Below, piece by piece: positions 34,242 to 43,230 of a stretch of DNA of 64,000 bases. The position numbers and the translations under genes are program-made. Below the pieces are notes generated by a model that saw only the letters and a program-made list of their open reading frames with translations, made no database searches and was not told where the DNA came from. The stretch spans positions 248,001 to 312,000 of the forward strand of contig NZ_JAFFIX010000007.1 of the NCBI RefSeq assembly GCF_016916835.1, given 5' to 3'. This stretch comes from Actinacidiphila bryophytorum (GTDB lineage Bacteria; Actinomycetota; Actinomycetes; Streptomycetales; Streptomycetaceae). Every line of letters starts with the position of its first letter. Position 1 is the first letter of the stretch.

Positions 34242-36116
34242 TCAACCGGCCAGCGGGTTGGGGATGGTGACGTACACCGACTGGGTGTCGACCGGGCCGA
34301 CGAGTTCGTCCATGCCCTGCAGCCGGGTCAGCAGGTTGGCCTTGCAGCGCAGGTGCGTGCTGTCCAGCAGCAGGCCGGACAGGCCGCTGCGGCCGGTCTG
34401 CGCCTCCCTGGCCAGGAAGCGGCGGAAGGCGGCGAGCAGCACCCGCTCGTCGGCCAGCTGCTGCGACCCGAGGGCGCCGATCAGACCGAGGACGTTGTTG
34501 ATGCCGGCGTAGTAGGCGAAGCGTTCGTCGGCGGTCCGGTCCGCGACGAAGGTGTCGCTGGCGGCGCCGAGGCCCGGCAGCCGCCGCTCCAGGTCCGGGC
34601 GGTGCGACTCGCGGTAGTAGTAGCCCTGGTTGTCCCGGTAGCGGCCGCCGCTGGGCCAGCCGTCCGCGTCGAGCAGCACCAGGGTGTTCTGCTGGTGCGC
34701 TTCGAGTGCGATGCCCGCCTCGCCGTCCAGCCAGAGCAGCGGGCGGACCACCGCGTCGAGGTAGCGCAGGAACCACTCGGTGGCGACGGCGGGCTCCGGG
34801 CGCCCGGTCCGCTCCGCGAGCCTGGTGACGGTCACGGCAAGCCGCGAACGCAGAACGTGCGCGCCGCCGTCGGCGGGCCAGGGCCGCGGTGAGGCGAGCC
34901 CGGCGACGCAGTGCGCATCGTCCCCGGGGCCGAAGGGGTTGTGCCGGAGCACGACGTCCAGGCCCGGTACCGCTTCGCCGTCCGCGGTGTCGACGGCGAG
35001 CCAGGCCGGGTCGCGCACGATGTCGAAGCCGGGGTGGGCGGCGCGCCACTCGGCAGCCAGTCCGCTGCGCAGCAGCCGGTGGACCTCGGTGCCGCGCAGC
35101 AGCTCCTTGCGCAGGTTCTCCCGGCGGGAGTTGGTGATGCGCAGGCCGAGGGACAGCTTGAGCATCGCCGGGGCGTCGTGCCGGTAGACGGTGCGCACCG
35201 ACGAGGTCGGGTGCCATGCCTCGCCGTGCGGGCCGAGGTCGTGCAGCAGCCCGGCGTCGAAGAGCGCCCGTACGCCCGGCCTGTGCCGGATGTCGCGCGC
35301 CTGCCAGGGGTGCAGCGGCAGCAGCGCGGTGCCCTCGGGGCGGGCCGGTCCCGCGCCCGCGAAGGAGCCGATCAGGTCGACCGCGGGGATGGGGCGCCCC
35401 CGTTCGGTCCAGGCCGAGTCGGTGGCGAGCAGGTCCTCGTGCACGGCCAGCCAGTGCAGTTGGAAGGAGCCGCACGCTTCGGGCGAATAGGCCGCGCTCT
35501 CGGCGCTGCTGAGCCCTTCGCGGCTCTTGGGGGTGGGGTGCATCGGGTGCCCGAGCACCAGGGCCTGCTCCGAGTCGAGGAAGGGCAGGTCCGGGTCTGC
35601 GGGTCCGGGACGGCTGCGGCGCTCGGCGATGAAGCCGGCAGTGCGGCGGACCGAGTCGGCCACCCTGGCCACCAGGTCGGCGGACTGTGCGGGTTCGCCG
35701 CCGCCTTCCCTGGCCAGCAGGGCGGACAGCTCCACCGCGGTCAGCGCAGGGCCGCTCACTGCGGGGTGGGCCGGGCCGAAGCGGTGGTGCCCGGTGGGCG
35801 ACCAGTGGATGACCGCAGCCAGGGCCTCGGTGCCGCTGGCGGGAAGCGCCACCCGCAGGACGCCGTCGGCGGGCCGGGGCAGGCCCCGCTCCCGTACCCA
35901 GCAGCGCAGCAGGTTGTCCGTCGCCACGGCGTCGGCGACGCGATAGGCGTCGGGGTGCCGCAGCAGGTCGGCTTCGGCCGCCGCGGAGCCGGGCAGCTGC
36001 GGCCCGGCGGGCTGCGGAAGGTGCGGGCGCTGGGGCGGCACCCCGGCCGGTTCTGCCTCGGGTTCCAGGGCCGGTTCCGCGGCCGGGGCGGTGGCGACTT
36101 CTGCGGGGGCGGTCAT
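34242..36116 (-). CDS. IucA/IucC family NIS siderophore synthetase (first copy)
   Basis: This 624-residue synthetase has HPMHPTPKSREGL (the ATP/citrate region), LHPWQARDIRH, SSVRTVYRHDAPAMLKLSLG, ALEAHQQNTLVLLD and RDNQGYYY. The C-terminal FhuF-like part contains RFAYYAGINNVLGLIGALG. The first about 55 residues are Ala/Pro/Glu-rich and probably disordered. ATG 36116 is preceded by GGAG. With two different synthetases, the pathway can add two amines, one to each end of a dicarboxylate or citrate core, as in aerobactin or rhizobactin assembly. It follows the aminotransferase gene by 55 bases. Confidence 0.92.
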   Translation of the reverse strand: MTAPAEVATAPAAEPALEPEAEPAGVPPQRPHLPQPAGPQLPGSAAAEADLLRHPDAYRVADAVATDNLLRCWVRERGLPRPADGVLRVALPASGTEALAAVIHWSPTGHHRFGPAHPAVSGPALTAVELSALLAREGGGEPAQSADLVARVADSVRRTAGFIAERRSRPGPADPDLPFLDSEQALVLGHPMHPTPKSREGLSSAESAAYSPEACGSFQLHWLAVHEDLLATDSAWTERGRPIPAVDLIGSFAGAGPARPEGTALLPLHPWQARDIRHRPGVRALFDAGLLHDLGPHGEAWHPTSSVRTVYRHDAPAMLKLSLGLRITNSRRENLRKELLRGTEVHRLLRSGLAAEWRAAHPGFDIVRDPAWLAVDTADGEAVPGLDVVLRHNPFGPGDDAHCVAGLASPRPWPADGGAHVLRSRLAVTVTRLAERTGRPEPAVATEWFLRYLDAVVRPLLWLDGEAGIALEAHQQNTLVLLDADGWPSGGRYRDNQGYYYRESHRPDLERRLPGLGAASDTFVADRTADERFAYYAGINNVLGLIGALGSQQLADERVLLAAFRRFLAREAQTGRSGLSGLLLDSTHLRCKANLLTRLQGMDELVGPVDTQSVYVTIPNPLAG

Positions 36117-36171
36117 ACAGGGGCTCCACTGGTCATTGCCGCGGGGCTGCGCGGGATGTCGGGTGCGGGCG

Positions 36172-37590
36172 TCATGCGGCGGCGCCGGATGCGGTGGTGC
36201 GGGCGGCCTCGATGGCTCCTGCGAGGCGTTCGAGTACGGCCTCGGCCTGCTCGTCGGTGATCGTCAGCGGTGGCAGCAGCCGGGCGACGCTGCCGTGCCT
36301 GCCGCCGAGTTCGATGATCAGCCCGCGGCGCAGCGCCTCGCGCTGGATCTGCGCGGCCAGGTGCGGGGCCGCGGGCTGGGCACCGTAGTCGTCCGGCTCC
36401 GCGTCGGCGTCCACGATCTCGACGCCGATCATCAGACCGCGGCCCCTGACGTCGCCGATGCACGCGTGGTGCGCGGCCAGTCCGCGCAGGCGGCTGAGCA
36501 TGCGCGCGCCGATCGAATCGGCCCGCTCGTCCAGGGCGTTGCGGCGGACGAAGCGCAGCGTCGCCGTGCCGGCGGCCATGGCCAGCTGGTTGCCGCGGAA
36601 GGTGCCGGCGTGCGCGCCGGGCAGCCAGCCGTCCAGCTCCTCGCGGTAGACGATGACGGCCAGCGGCAGGCTGCCGCCGATGGCCTTGGACATCACCATG
36701 ACGTCGGGCACGATGCCGCTGCGCTCGACGGCCCAGAAGGTGCCGGTCCTGCCGACCCCGGTCTGCACCTCGTCGACGACCAGCGGGATGCCGCGGTCCG
36801 CGGTGATCGTCCGCATGCGCCGCAGCCAGCCGTCCGGGGCCGGGATCACACCGCCTTCGCCCTGCACCGCTTCGAGCAGCATCGCCGCGGGCGGGCGCAC
36901 ACCGCCCTTGGGGTCGTCCAGCAGGTGTGCTGTCCAGCGCGCGGACAGTTCCGCGCCCCGCTCGCCGCCGACGCCGAAGGGGCAGCGGTAGTCGTACGGG
37001 TAGGGCAGCCGGGTGATCTGTGCGTCGGAGCCGCGGACGGCCGCGCGGACCGCGGTGTCACCCGTTGCGGCGAGTGCCGCGGCGGTCATGCCGTGGTAGG
37101 CGCCGGAGAAGGCGAGCAGCCCGTCGCGGCCTGTGGCGGTCGTGGCGAGTTTGATGGCCGCCTCGACGGCGTCGGTGCCCGCGGGACTGCAGAACTGGAT
37201 GCGGCCGTGGCCGGCCAGTGCGGGCGGCAGCGTCTCGAAGAGGGCCGTGGTGAAGGCGTCCTTGACCGGCGTGGCGAGATCCAGCACATGCAGCGGCGCA
37301 CCGGAGTCGAGGACACCCCTGATGGCCTCCAGCACGACGGGGTGGTTGTGGCCGAGCGCCAGGGTGCCCGCTCCCGACAGGCAGTCCAGGTAGCGGCGGC
37401 CGTCGGCGCCCTCGACGGTCATGCCGCGGGCGCGCACCGGGACCACCGGCAGCGACCGCGCATAAGTGCGGGCCGCCGACTCGCGCTGCGCCTGCCTGCG
37501 CAGGATCCCCTCCGCCGCCGCCATGCCGTTCCGCCCGTCAAAGCCTCCGGCCGCCGCGAGATGTTCCGACGCGCTCGAAATGGCCGCCAC
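36172..37590 (-). CDS. diaminobutyrate--2-oxoglutarate transaminase (class III aminotransferase)
   Basis: This 472-residue PLP enzyme is related to EctB, RhbA and Dat, which make L-2,4-diaminobutyrate from aspartate semialdehyde and glutamate. The PLP lysine is Lys302 (MSKAIGGSLP), the phosphate-binding and ring elements are FCSPAGTDAVEAA and FSGAYHGMT, and the aspartate is in LVVDEVQTGVGRTGTF. The substrate assignment rests on overall similarity and the siderophore setting; other omega-amino acids are possible. The start is GTG 37590 with GGAGAC nearby. It is the first gene of the cluster. The 216 bases upstream, shared with the divergent protease gene, contain no recognisable DmdR/IdeR iron box. 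Confidence 0.9.
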   Translation of the reverse strand: MAAISSASEHLAAAGGFDGRNGMAAAEGILRRQAQRESAARTYARSLPVVPVRARGMTVEGADGRRYLDCLSGAGTLALGHNHPVVLEAIRGVLDSGAPLHVLDLATPVKDAFTTALFETLPPALAGHGRIQFCSPAGTDAVEAAIKLATTATGRDGLLAFSGAYHGMTAAALAATGDTAVRAAVRGSDAQITRLPYPYDYRCPFGVGGERGAELSARWTAHLLDDPKGGVRPPAAMLLEAVQGEGGVIPAPDGWLRRMRTITADRGIPLVVDEVQTGVGRTGTFWAVERSGIVPDVMVMSKAIGGSLPLAVIVYREELDGWLPGAHAGTFRGNQLAMAAGTATLRFVRRNALDERADSIGARMLSRLRGLAAHHACIGDVRGRGLMIGVEIVDADAEPDDYGAQPAAPHLAAQIQREALRRGLIIELGGRHGSVARLLPPLTITDEQAEAVLERLAGAIEAARTTASGAAA

Positions 37591-37806
37591 GTGCTGTCTC
37601 CTCCGAGTCGCCTGCCGTCGCTACGTCCCCCGTCCGTACTAACGACGCGGTGACGGACCGATCACGGGCCGCACACAGAAGTTTCACGGCGGAACCGGTG
37701 AGCAGGCGGTGACCGTCCATCACACCGATGGCGCGAGCTGCGCCGTCCGTGCCGGGCACCCGCAACTGCGGCACCGGCATGCAGACTTCGCAGGGGGCTC
37801 ACGTTC

Positions 37807-38973
37807 ATGTCATCGAAACGCCGTTCGCTGATGGCGGCCGCAGCCGTGGCGGCCCTGGTGGCCACCGCCGGCGCGTGCAAGTCGTCGGACTCCGAGGGCA
37901 CTTCCACGCCCGCGCCGACAAGGACGGCCACGGTGAAGCCGAAGCTCGACCTCTCCCTTCCCACGTCGCTGCCGACCAGCATCGACGACCTGAAGAGATG
38001 GGAGGAGGCGTACAAGCGCGGCGCGTGGAAGAACTGGGACAAGTCCCAGTGGCTGCGCAAGGCGGCGGATTTCGTCAACCCGGTGATCGACGGCCTGTGG
38101 AACGACGACCGGATGAAGGGGGCCGACCCCGAGGACAAGAACGTCCCCGTCGACGTTCCCGCCGACCAGGGCCAGACCGACCGCACGCCCGCCCCCGTGG
38201 TGGCCCGGCCGGTGGCCACGCCGTACCACCAGAGCGCGCCCGCCGTGGGGAAGCTGTTCTTCGACAGCCCCAAGGGCTCGATGGTCTGCTCGGCGACCGT
38301 CATCCAGGACCCGGCGCACCCGGGCAAGTCCAACCTCGTCTGGACGGCCGGGCACTGCGTGCACGCGGGGGCCGACGGCGGCTGGTACCGCAACATCGCC
38401 TTCGTACCCGCCTACAACGACTCCGGCAGGAGCGCCGCGGACCTGAAGAACGCGGGGCGTGACGTCCTGGCGCCCTACGGGGTCTTCTGGGCCGACGGGG
38501 CGAGCACGTCGCAGCAGTGGATAGACACCGGGGCCGAGTCGGGCGGCAGCGGTTCGCCCTACGACTTCGCGGTGCTGCACGTGCAGCCGGAGAAGGGCGG
38601 CAAGTCGCTGGAGGAGACGGTGGGTTCCGCCATGCCGGTGTGGTTCGACGCCCCCGCGACGGCGCAGGTCGGCACGCTGAACGCATGGGGGTATCCCGCG
38701 GCGCCGCCCTACGACGGCCAGCGCATGTTCGACTGCGCGGGCAAGCCCGGGCGGCTGTCCCTCGACGCGCAGCAGCCCACCGAGTACCGCATCGGCTGCA
38801 CCATGACCGCGGGTTCCTCCGGCGGCGGCTGGTTCGCCAAGCGGCCCGACGGCACGACCGCGCTGGTCAGCAACACCTCGATCGGCCCGGTGACAGCGAC
38901 ATGGCTCGCCGGTCCGCGGCTCGGTGCGGACGCCGAGAAGGTCTTCGACGCCGTCAGCAAGAAGTTCAGCTGA
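37807..38973 (+). CDS. secreted trypsin-like serine peptidase (probable lipoprotein)
   Basis: This 388-residue protein has an exported N-terminus: basic SSKRR, a hydrophobic core (MAAAAVAALVAT) and a lipobox-like AGAC with Cys24. A Ser/Thr/Pro-rich spacer and a charged helical region follow. The peptidase domain spans about 140-385, with a chymotrypsin-like triad His183 (TAGHCV), Asp253 (YDFAVL) and Ser338 (AGSSGGG). The pattern fits the V8/trypsin-like family often annotated as glutamyl endopeptidase; its specificity cannot be read. ATG 37807 is the start. It diverges from the siderophore cluster and ends at a strong bidirectional terminator. It is likely displayed on the outer face of the membrane. 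Confidence 0.9.
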   Translation: MSSKRRSLMAAAAVAALVATAGACKSSDSEGTSTPAPTRTATVKPKLDLSLPTSLPTSIDDLKRWEEAYKRGAWKNWDKSQWLRKAADFVNPVIDGLWNDDRMKGADPEDKNVPVDVPADQGQTDRTPAPVVARPVATPYHQSAPAVGKLFFDSPKGSMVCSATVIQDPAHPGKSNLVWTAGHCVHAGADGGWYRNIAFVPAYNDSGRSAADLKNAGRDVLAPYGVFWADGASTSQQWIDTGAESGGSGSPYDFAVLHVQPEKGGKSLEETVGSAMPVWFDAPATAQVGTLNAWGYPAAPPYDGQRMFDCAGKPGRLSLDAQQPTEYRIGCTMTAGSSGGGWFAKRPDGTTALVSNTSIGPVTATWLAGPRLGADAEKVFDAVSKKFS

Positions 38974-39001
38974 GGCCGCAGGCCCGGTAAAAAGAACGAA
39001 G

Positions 39002-39044
39002 AATGGGCGAGGCCCCGTCTCCAGGAGACAGGGCCTCGCCCATT
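39002..39044. terminator. bidirectional terminator between the peptidase gene and hflX
   Basis: A 19-base-pair stem with one mismatch runs from AATGGGCGAGGCCC on the left to GGGCCTCGCCCATT on the right, closed by a CCAGG loop. The A/T ends on both sides give a short U tract in either direction. Confidence 0.9.
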
Positions 39045-39054
39045 GCCGGGTCGG

Positions 39055-40551
39055 TCAGTGGTGCGCGGCGAGGGTGAAGGGGGCGAGTTCCGCCGCCAGC
39101 TCCTCGTGCACCCGGACCTTGAGCAGGGTGCCGTCGCCGGTGTGCTCCTCGGAGAGGACCTCACCGCCCGCGTGCACCCGGGACACCAGCCCGCCGTGCG
39201 TGTAGGGCACCAGGGCCTCCACCTCCACGTCCGGGCGCGGCAGCTCGTCGTCGATCATCTCCAGCAGGGCTTCGATGCCCTTGCCGGTGCGCGCCGACAC
39301 CGCGATGGCGTGCTTCTCGTTGCGCAGCAGCCGCTGCAGGACCATCGGGTCCGCGGCGTCCGCCTTGTTGATCACGACGATCTCGGGCACATCGAGCGCG
39401 CCGACGTCGCGGAACACCTCGCGGACCGCCGCGAGCTGCTCCTCGGGCACCGGGTGCGAACCGTCCACCACGTGCAGGATCAGGTCGGCGTCCGCGACCT
39501 CCTCCATGGTGGAGCGGAAGGCCTCCACCAGGTGGTGCGGCAGGTGCCGGACGAATCCGACGGTGTCCGCGAGGGTGTAGAGCCGCCCGCTGGGCGTCTC
39601 CGCCCTGCGCACGGTCGGGTCGAGGGTGGCGAACAGCGCGTTCTCCACCAGGACTCCGGCACCGGTGAGCCGGTTGAGCAGCGAGGACTTCCCCGCGTTG
39701 GTGTAGCCGGCGATGGCCACCGACGGCACCTTGTGACGCTTGCGCTCCTGGCGCTTGAGGTCGCGGCTGGTCTTCATCTCCGCGATCTCCCGGCGCATCT
39801 TGGCCATCTTCTCGCGGATGCGGCGCCGGTCGGTCTCGATCTTGGTCTCACCGGGACCACGGGTTGCCATGCCGCCGCCGGACGAGCCGGAGCCGCCACC
39901 ACCCATCTGCCGGGACAGCGACTGGCCCCAGCCGCGCAGCCTCGGCAGCATGTACTGCATCTGGGCGAGCGAGACCTGCGCCTTGCCCTCACGGGACTTG
40001 GCGTGCTGGGCGAAGATGTCCAGGATCAGCGCGGTGCGGTCGACGACCTTGACCTTCACCACGTCTTCAAGATGGATGAGCTGGCCGGGGCTCAGCTCAC
40101 CGTCGCAGACCACGGTGTCGGCGCCGCTCTCCAGGACGATGTCCCGCAGCTCCTGCGCCTTGCCCGAGCCGATGTACGTGGCCGGGTCCGGCTTGTCGCG
40201 GCGCTGGATGACGCCGTCGAGGACGAGTGCGCCCGCGGTCTCGGCGAGTGCCGCCAGCTCGGCCAGCGAGTTCTCGGCGTCGTCCACGGTCCCCGAGGTC
40301 CAGACGCCGACGAGCACCACGCGCTCCAGCCGCAGCTGCCGGTACTCGACCTCGGTGACGTCCTCCAGCTCGGTGGACAGTCCCGCGACCCTGCGGAGCG
40401 AAGCGCGCTCGGAGCGGTCGAACTGGTCGCCGTCCCGGTCTTCGTCGATGTGCGCACTCCAGGCGACGTCCTCTTCCATCAGGGCGTCGGCCCGAAGGCT
40501 CTCGGGGAGGCGCTGGCGGTTGTTCGAAGAGGAAGAAGAGGAGGAGGTCAT
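39055..40551 (-). CDS. hflX: GTPase HflX
   Basis: HflX (498 aa) is a ribosome-associated GTPase that splits or rescues stalled ribosomes, often under stress. The N-terminal HflX domain includes YIGSGKAQELRD and DELSP-type DGELSPGQ, then a coiled region (ETDRRRIREKMAKMRREIAEMK). The GTPase motifs are G1 GYTNAGKSSL, G3 DTVGF and G4 NKAD. Glycine-rich GGGGSGSSGGG precedes the GPGETKIE linker. ATG 40551 starts a Ser-rich tail; an upstream frame to 40722 is unsupported. Confidence 0.96.
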   Translation of the reverse strand: MTSSSSSSSNNRQRLPESLRADALMEEDVAWSAHIDEDRDGDQFDRSERASLRRVAGLSTELEDVTEVEYRQLRLERVVLVGVWTSGTVDDAENSLAELAALAETAGALVLDGVIQRRDKPDPATYIGSGKAQELRDIVLESGADTVVCDGELSPGQLIHLEDVVKVKVVDRTALILDIFAQHAKSREGKAQVSLAQMQYMLPRLRGWGQSLSRQMGGGGSGSSGGGMATRGPGETKIETDRRRIREKMAKMRREIAEMKTSRDLKRQERKRHKVPSVAIAGYTNAGKSSLLNRLTGAGVLVENALFATLDPTVRRAETPSGRLYTLADTVGFVRHLPHHLVEAFRSTMEEVADADLILHVVDGSHPVPEEQLAAVREVFRDVGALDVPEIVVINKADAADPMVLQRLLRNEKHAIAVSARTGKGIEALLEMIDDELPRPDVEVEALVPYTHGGLVSRVHAGGEVLSEEHTGDGTLLKVRVHEELAAELAPFTLAAHH

Positions 40552-40827
40552 CGGATCCTTAGGTCGGTCGGAAGAGGTCCGGCACCCGTTCGTGCCGTCA
40601 CTACGATGGTCGCACGCCGGGCGGTCGCGGTCACGCGGGTTTCCCGGCGGGTGCGCAGAACGTGAGGACCACCCGTACGGGTGAGGCCGGCCGGGAACGC
40701 GGTCGCACAGCCACCCGTTCACTCAGAGTAATCATCGAGACGGAACAGCCGGCTCGGTGGCGGATCTGAGGGGGTGGGCGCGGTGCGCGAGCGCAGGACG
40801 GCAGGAGAAGGAAAGGCCGCGGCGAGG

Positions 40828-43035
40828 TCAGCTGCGGCAGGCGGTGACCGCGGGCTTGGCGCGGTAGACGTCGTAGACACCGGGCACCGCCCGCATGGCG
40901 CGCATGAGGCCGGCGAGCGCCTGCGGGTCGGGCAGCTCCACCGTGTACGTGTGGCGAACGCGGTGCTCCTGCGGTGGTTCCACCGCGGCAGAGACGATGC
41001 CGACGCCCTCGGTGGCGATCACCTCGGTGAGGTCGGCGAGCAGCCGCGGGCGGCTCAGCGCCTCGGCGAGCACCGTGGCGCGGTAGCCGCCGGCCGGGGT
41101 GACGTCCCGCCACCCGACGGGTACGGAGGTGCGGCCGGCCGCGGTCATCCGGGCGGTGCTGGGGCACTCGACCCGGTGGACGGTCACGGCCCCACCCCTG
41201 ATGACGAAGCCCGTCACCGCATCGGGCGGGACGGGCGTACAGCAGCGGGCGAGCCGCACCGCGGCACCGGGCAGGTCGGCGACGGCCACCGGCTGGGCGG
41301 ACGGGACGCTGCTGGCCGCCCGGGCGGGCCGGGCGGCGGGGGCGGCGGCCGGCTGGTCGTCGTCCACCGGGGCGGGATGCTCGGCCAGCCAGCGGGTGAT
41401 GGCGATCCGGGCGGCGGGCGTGGTGGCGTGCTCCAGCCACTCCGCGGCCGGGTGCGAGGCCGCCGCGTCGTCCAGCAGCAGCTGCAGGCTGTCGCCGTCG
41501 CGCAGCCGGGTCCCCAGCGGCGCGAGCCGGCCGTTGACCCGTACGCCGATACACCTGCGGCCGCCCTCACCGTGCACCGCGTAGGCGGCGTCCACGCAGC
41601 TCGCACCGGCCGGCAGCCGGATCGTCCCGGAGGCGTCGCCGCCCTCCGCGGTGAAGACGGTGATCTCCCGGTCCTGGGCGAGGTCGTCCCGCAGGGCCGA
41701 CCAGAAGGTGTCGGGGTCGGGTGCGTCACGCTGCCATTCGAGCAGCCGGGCGAGCCATCCGGGCTGGGTCGGGTCCACCCTCCCCCAGGCCTCGGCGACG
41801 GCGGAGCGCGCGGCGGTCCTGCCCGCGCCGCCCGCGGCCGGCGGCGCGGTGCCGTCGGCGGCCTGCAGGTGCTCCGCGGTGGCGTGCGGGTCGCCGAGCG
41901 CGATCACCCCGGCCTCCGCCACCCGGTGCATCTGCCGGGTGCGGACCAGGACTTCGGCGATACGGCCGCGGCCGTCGGCGATGGCGGTGTGCAGCGACTG
42001 GTAGAGGTTGAACTTGGGGGCGGCGATGAAGTCCTTGAACTCGGCGATCACCGGGGTGAAGCAGGTGTGCAGCTCGCCGAGCACCGCGTAGCAGTCGGCG
42101 TCCTCGCCGACCAGGACAAGCAGCCTGCCGAAGTCGCCGCCGCCGAGCTGGGCGCCGCCGCGTTTGAGCAGCAGCCGGTGGACGGAGACCGCGTGCCGGG
42201 GCCTGATGGCCACCTCCGCCGCGATGTCCGCCTCGCGCAGCACCTTGCGCAGGTCCTCGGCGATCGTGGCCAGCAGGTCGGGCCGCTCGGCGTTGGCGGC
42301 GATCATGGCCTGGGTACGGGCGTACTCGGCGGGGTGGAGGATCGCGAAGACCCGGTCCTCCAGCTCGGTCTTGAGCGCCTGCACCCCGAGGCGCTCGGCC
42401 AGCGGGATCAGCACGTCCCGGGTGACCTTGGCGATCCTGGCCTGCTTGTCGGGCCGCATCACCCCGAGGGTGCGCACATTGTGCAGCCGGTCGGCGAGCT
42501 TGATCGACATCACGCGCACGTCGCTGCCGGTGGCGACCAGCATCTTGCGGAAGGTCTCGGGCTCCGCCGCGGCTCCGTGGTCGACCTTCTCCAGCTTGGT
42601 GACCCCGTCCACCAGGTAGGTCACCTCGGCGCCGAACTCCTCGCGCACCTGATCCAGGGTCACGTCGGTGTCCTCGACGGTGTCGTGGAGCAGGGAGGCC
42701 GTCAGCGTGGTGGTCTCGGCGCCGAGTTCGGCGAGGATCAAGGTGACGGCGAGCGGGTGGGTGATGTACGGCTCCCCGCTCTTGCGGGTCTGCCCGCGGT
42801 GCGAGGACTCGGCGAGCACATAGGCGCGGCGCAGCGTCTCGACGGCTTCCGGGCCTGCCTGCGGGTGCCGGGCGCGGTGGACCTTGATGAGGTGCTCGAT
42901 GGCGCCGGGCAGCCGGTCCCTGGTGCCTGGGCCGAGCAGCGCGGCCCGGCCGAGCCGGCGCAGGTCGATGCGCCGCAGACCGCGTCGGCGGGCCTCGGCG
43001 GCGCGCTGGACGTCCATCGCGTTGTCTGCGCTCAT
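40828..43035 (-). CDS. RelA/SpoT-family (p)ppGpp synthetase/hydrolase homologue
   Basis: This 735-residue long RSH protein is probably the second RSH of the genome, like RshA of S. coelicolor. The HD hydrolase domain is intact (His79, His93, and HDTVED at 117-122). The synthetase-like region keeps RPRHAVSVHR and Asp301 (GGGDFGRLLVLV), but the usual D-x-x-A-x-R is DFGRLL, and NGYQSLHT is replaced by FNLYQSLHT. TGS (ITVFTAEGG to DSLQLLL) and ACT (C-terminal) regulatory domains follow. ATG 43035 has GGAGGT five bases upstream, better than the ATG six codons earlier. Hydrolase activity looks secure; synthetase activity is less certain. Confidence 0.93.
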   Translation of the reverse strand: MSADNAMDVQRAAEARRRGLRRIDLRRLGRAALLGPGTRDRLPGAIEHLIKVHRARHPQAGPEAVETLRRAYVLAESSHRGQTRKSGEPYITHPLAVTLILAELGAETTTLTASLLHDTVEDTDVTLDQVREEFGAEVTYLVDGVTKLEKVDHGAAAEPETFRKMLVATGSDVRVMSIKLADRLHNVRTLGVMRPDKQARIAKVTRDVLIPLAERLGVQALKTELEDRVFAILHPAEYARTQAMIAANAERPDLLATIAEDLRKVLREADIAAEVAIRPRHAVSVHRLLLKRGGAQLGGGDFGRLLVLVGEDADCYAVLGELHTCFTPVIAEFKDFIAAPKFNLYQSLHTAIADGRGRIAEVLVRTRQMHRVAEAGVIALGDPHATAEHLQAADGTAPPAAGGAGRTAARSAVAEAWGRVDPTQPGWLARLLEWQRDAPDPDTFWSALRDDLAQDREITVFTAEGGDASGTIRLPAGASCVDAAYAVHGEGGRRCIGVRVNGRLAPLGTRLRDGDSLQLLLDDAAASHPAAEWLEHATTPAARIAITRWLAEHPAPVDDDQPAAAPAARPARAASSVPSAQPVAVADLPGAAVRLARCCTPVPPDAVTGFVIRGGAVTVHRVECPSTARMTAAGRTSVPVGWRDVTPAGGYRATVLAEALSRPRLLADLTEVIATEGVGIVSAAVEPPQEHRVRHTYTVELPDPQALAGLMRAMRAVPGVYDVYRAKPAVTACRS

Positions 43036-43230
43036 CGGCACCTCCGGCAGCATGAACCGGCGGCGGAAGCCCTCACACGACCCGCGGGGCCGCGCCGGTG
43101 ATTGATGCTATCGAGCCCACCACGTGCGGCTGTCGCGCTCTCGCCGAGAGTGATCCCCATCACCCGTTCGAGGGATGGTGTACGGGGATTCCTGGCGTAT
43201 TGTGCTCCGGCGCGAACGGCCGAGCAGGGG

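Noticed and set aside
37591-37806. Iron box for the siderophore cluster
   Set aside because: No sequence close to the DmdR1/IdeR consensus (TTAGGTTAGGCTCACCTAA) was found on either strand.
40670-40683. Perfect 14-base palindrome CACCCGTACGGGTG between hflX and rsh
   Set aside because: A few such palindromes are expected by chance in 64 kb of this composition, and there is no repeat of it at a second site nearby.
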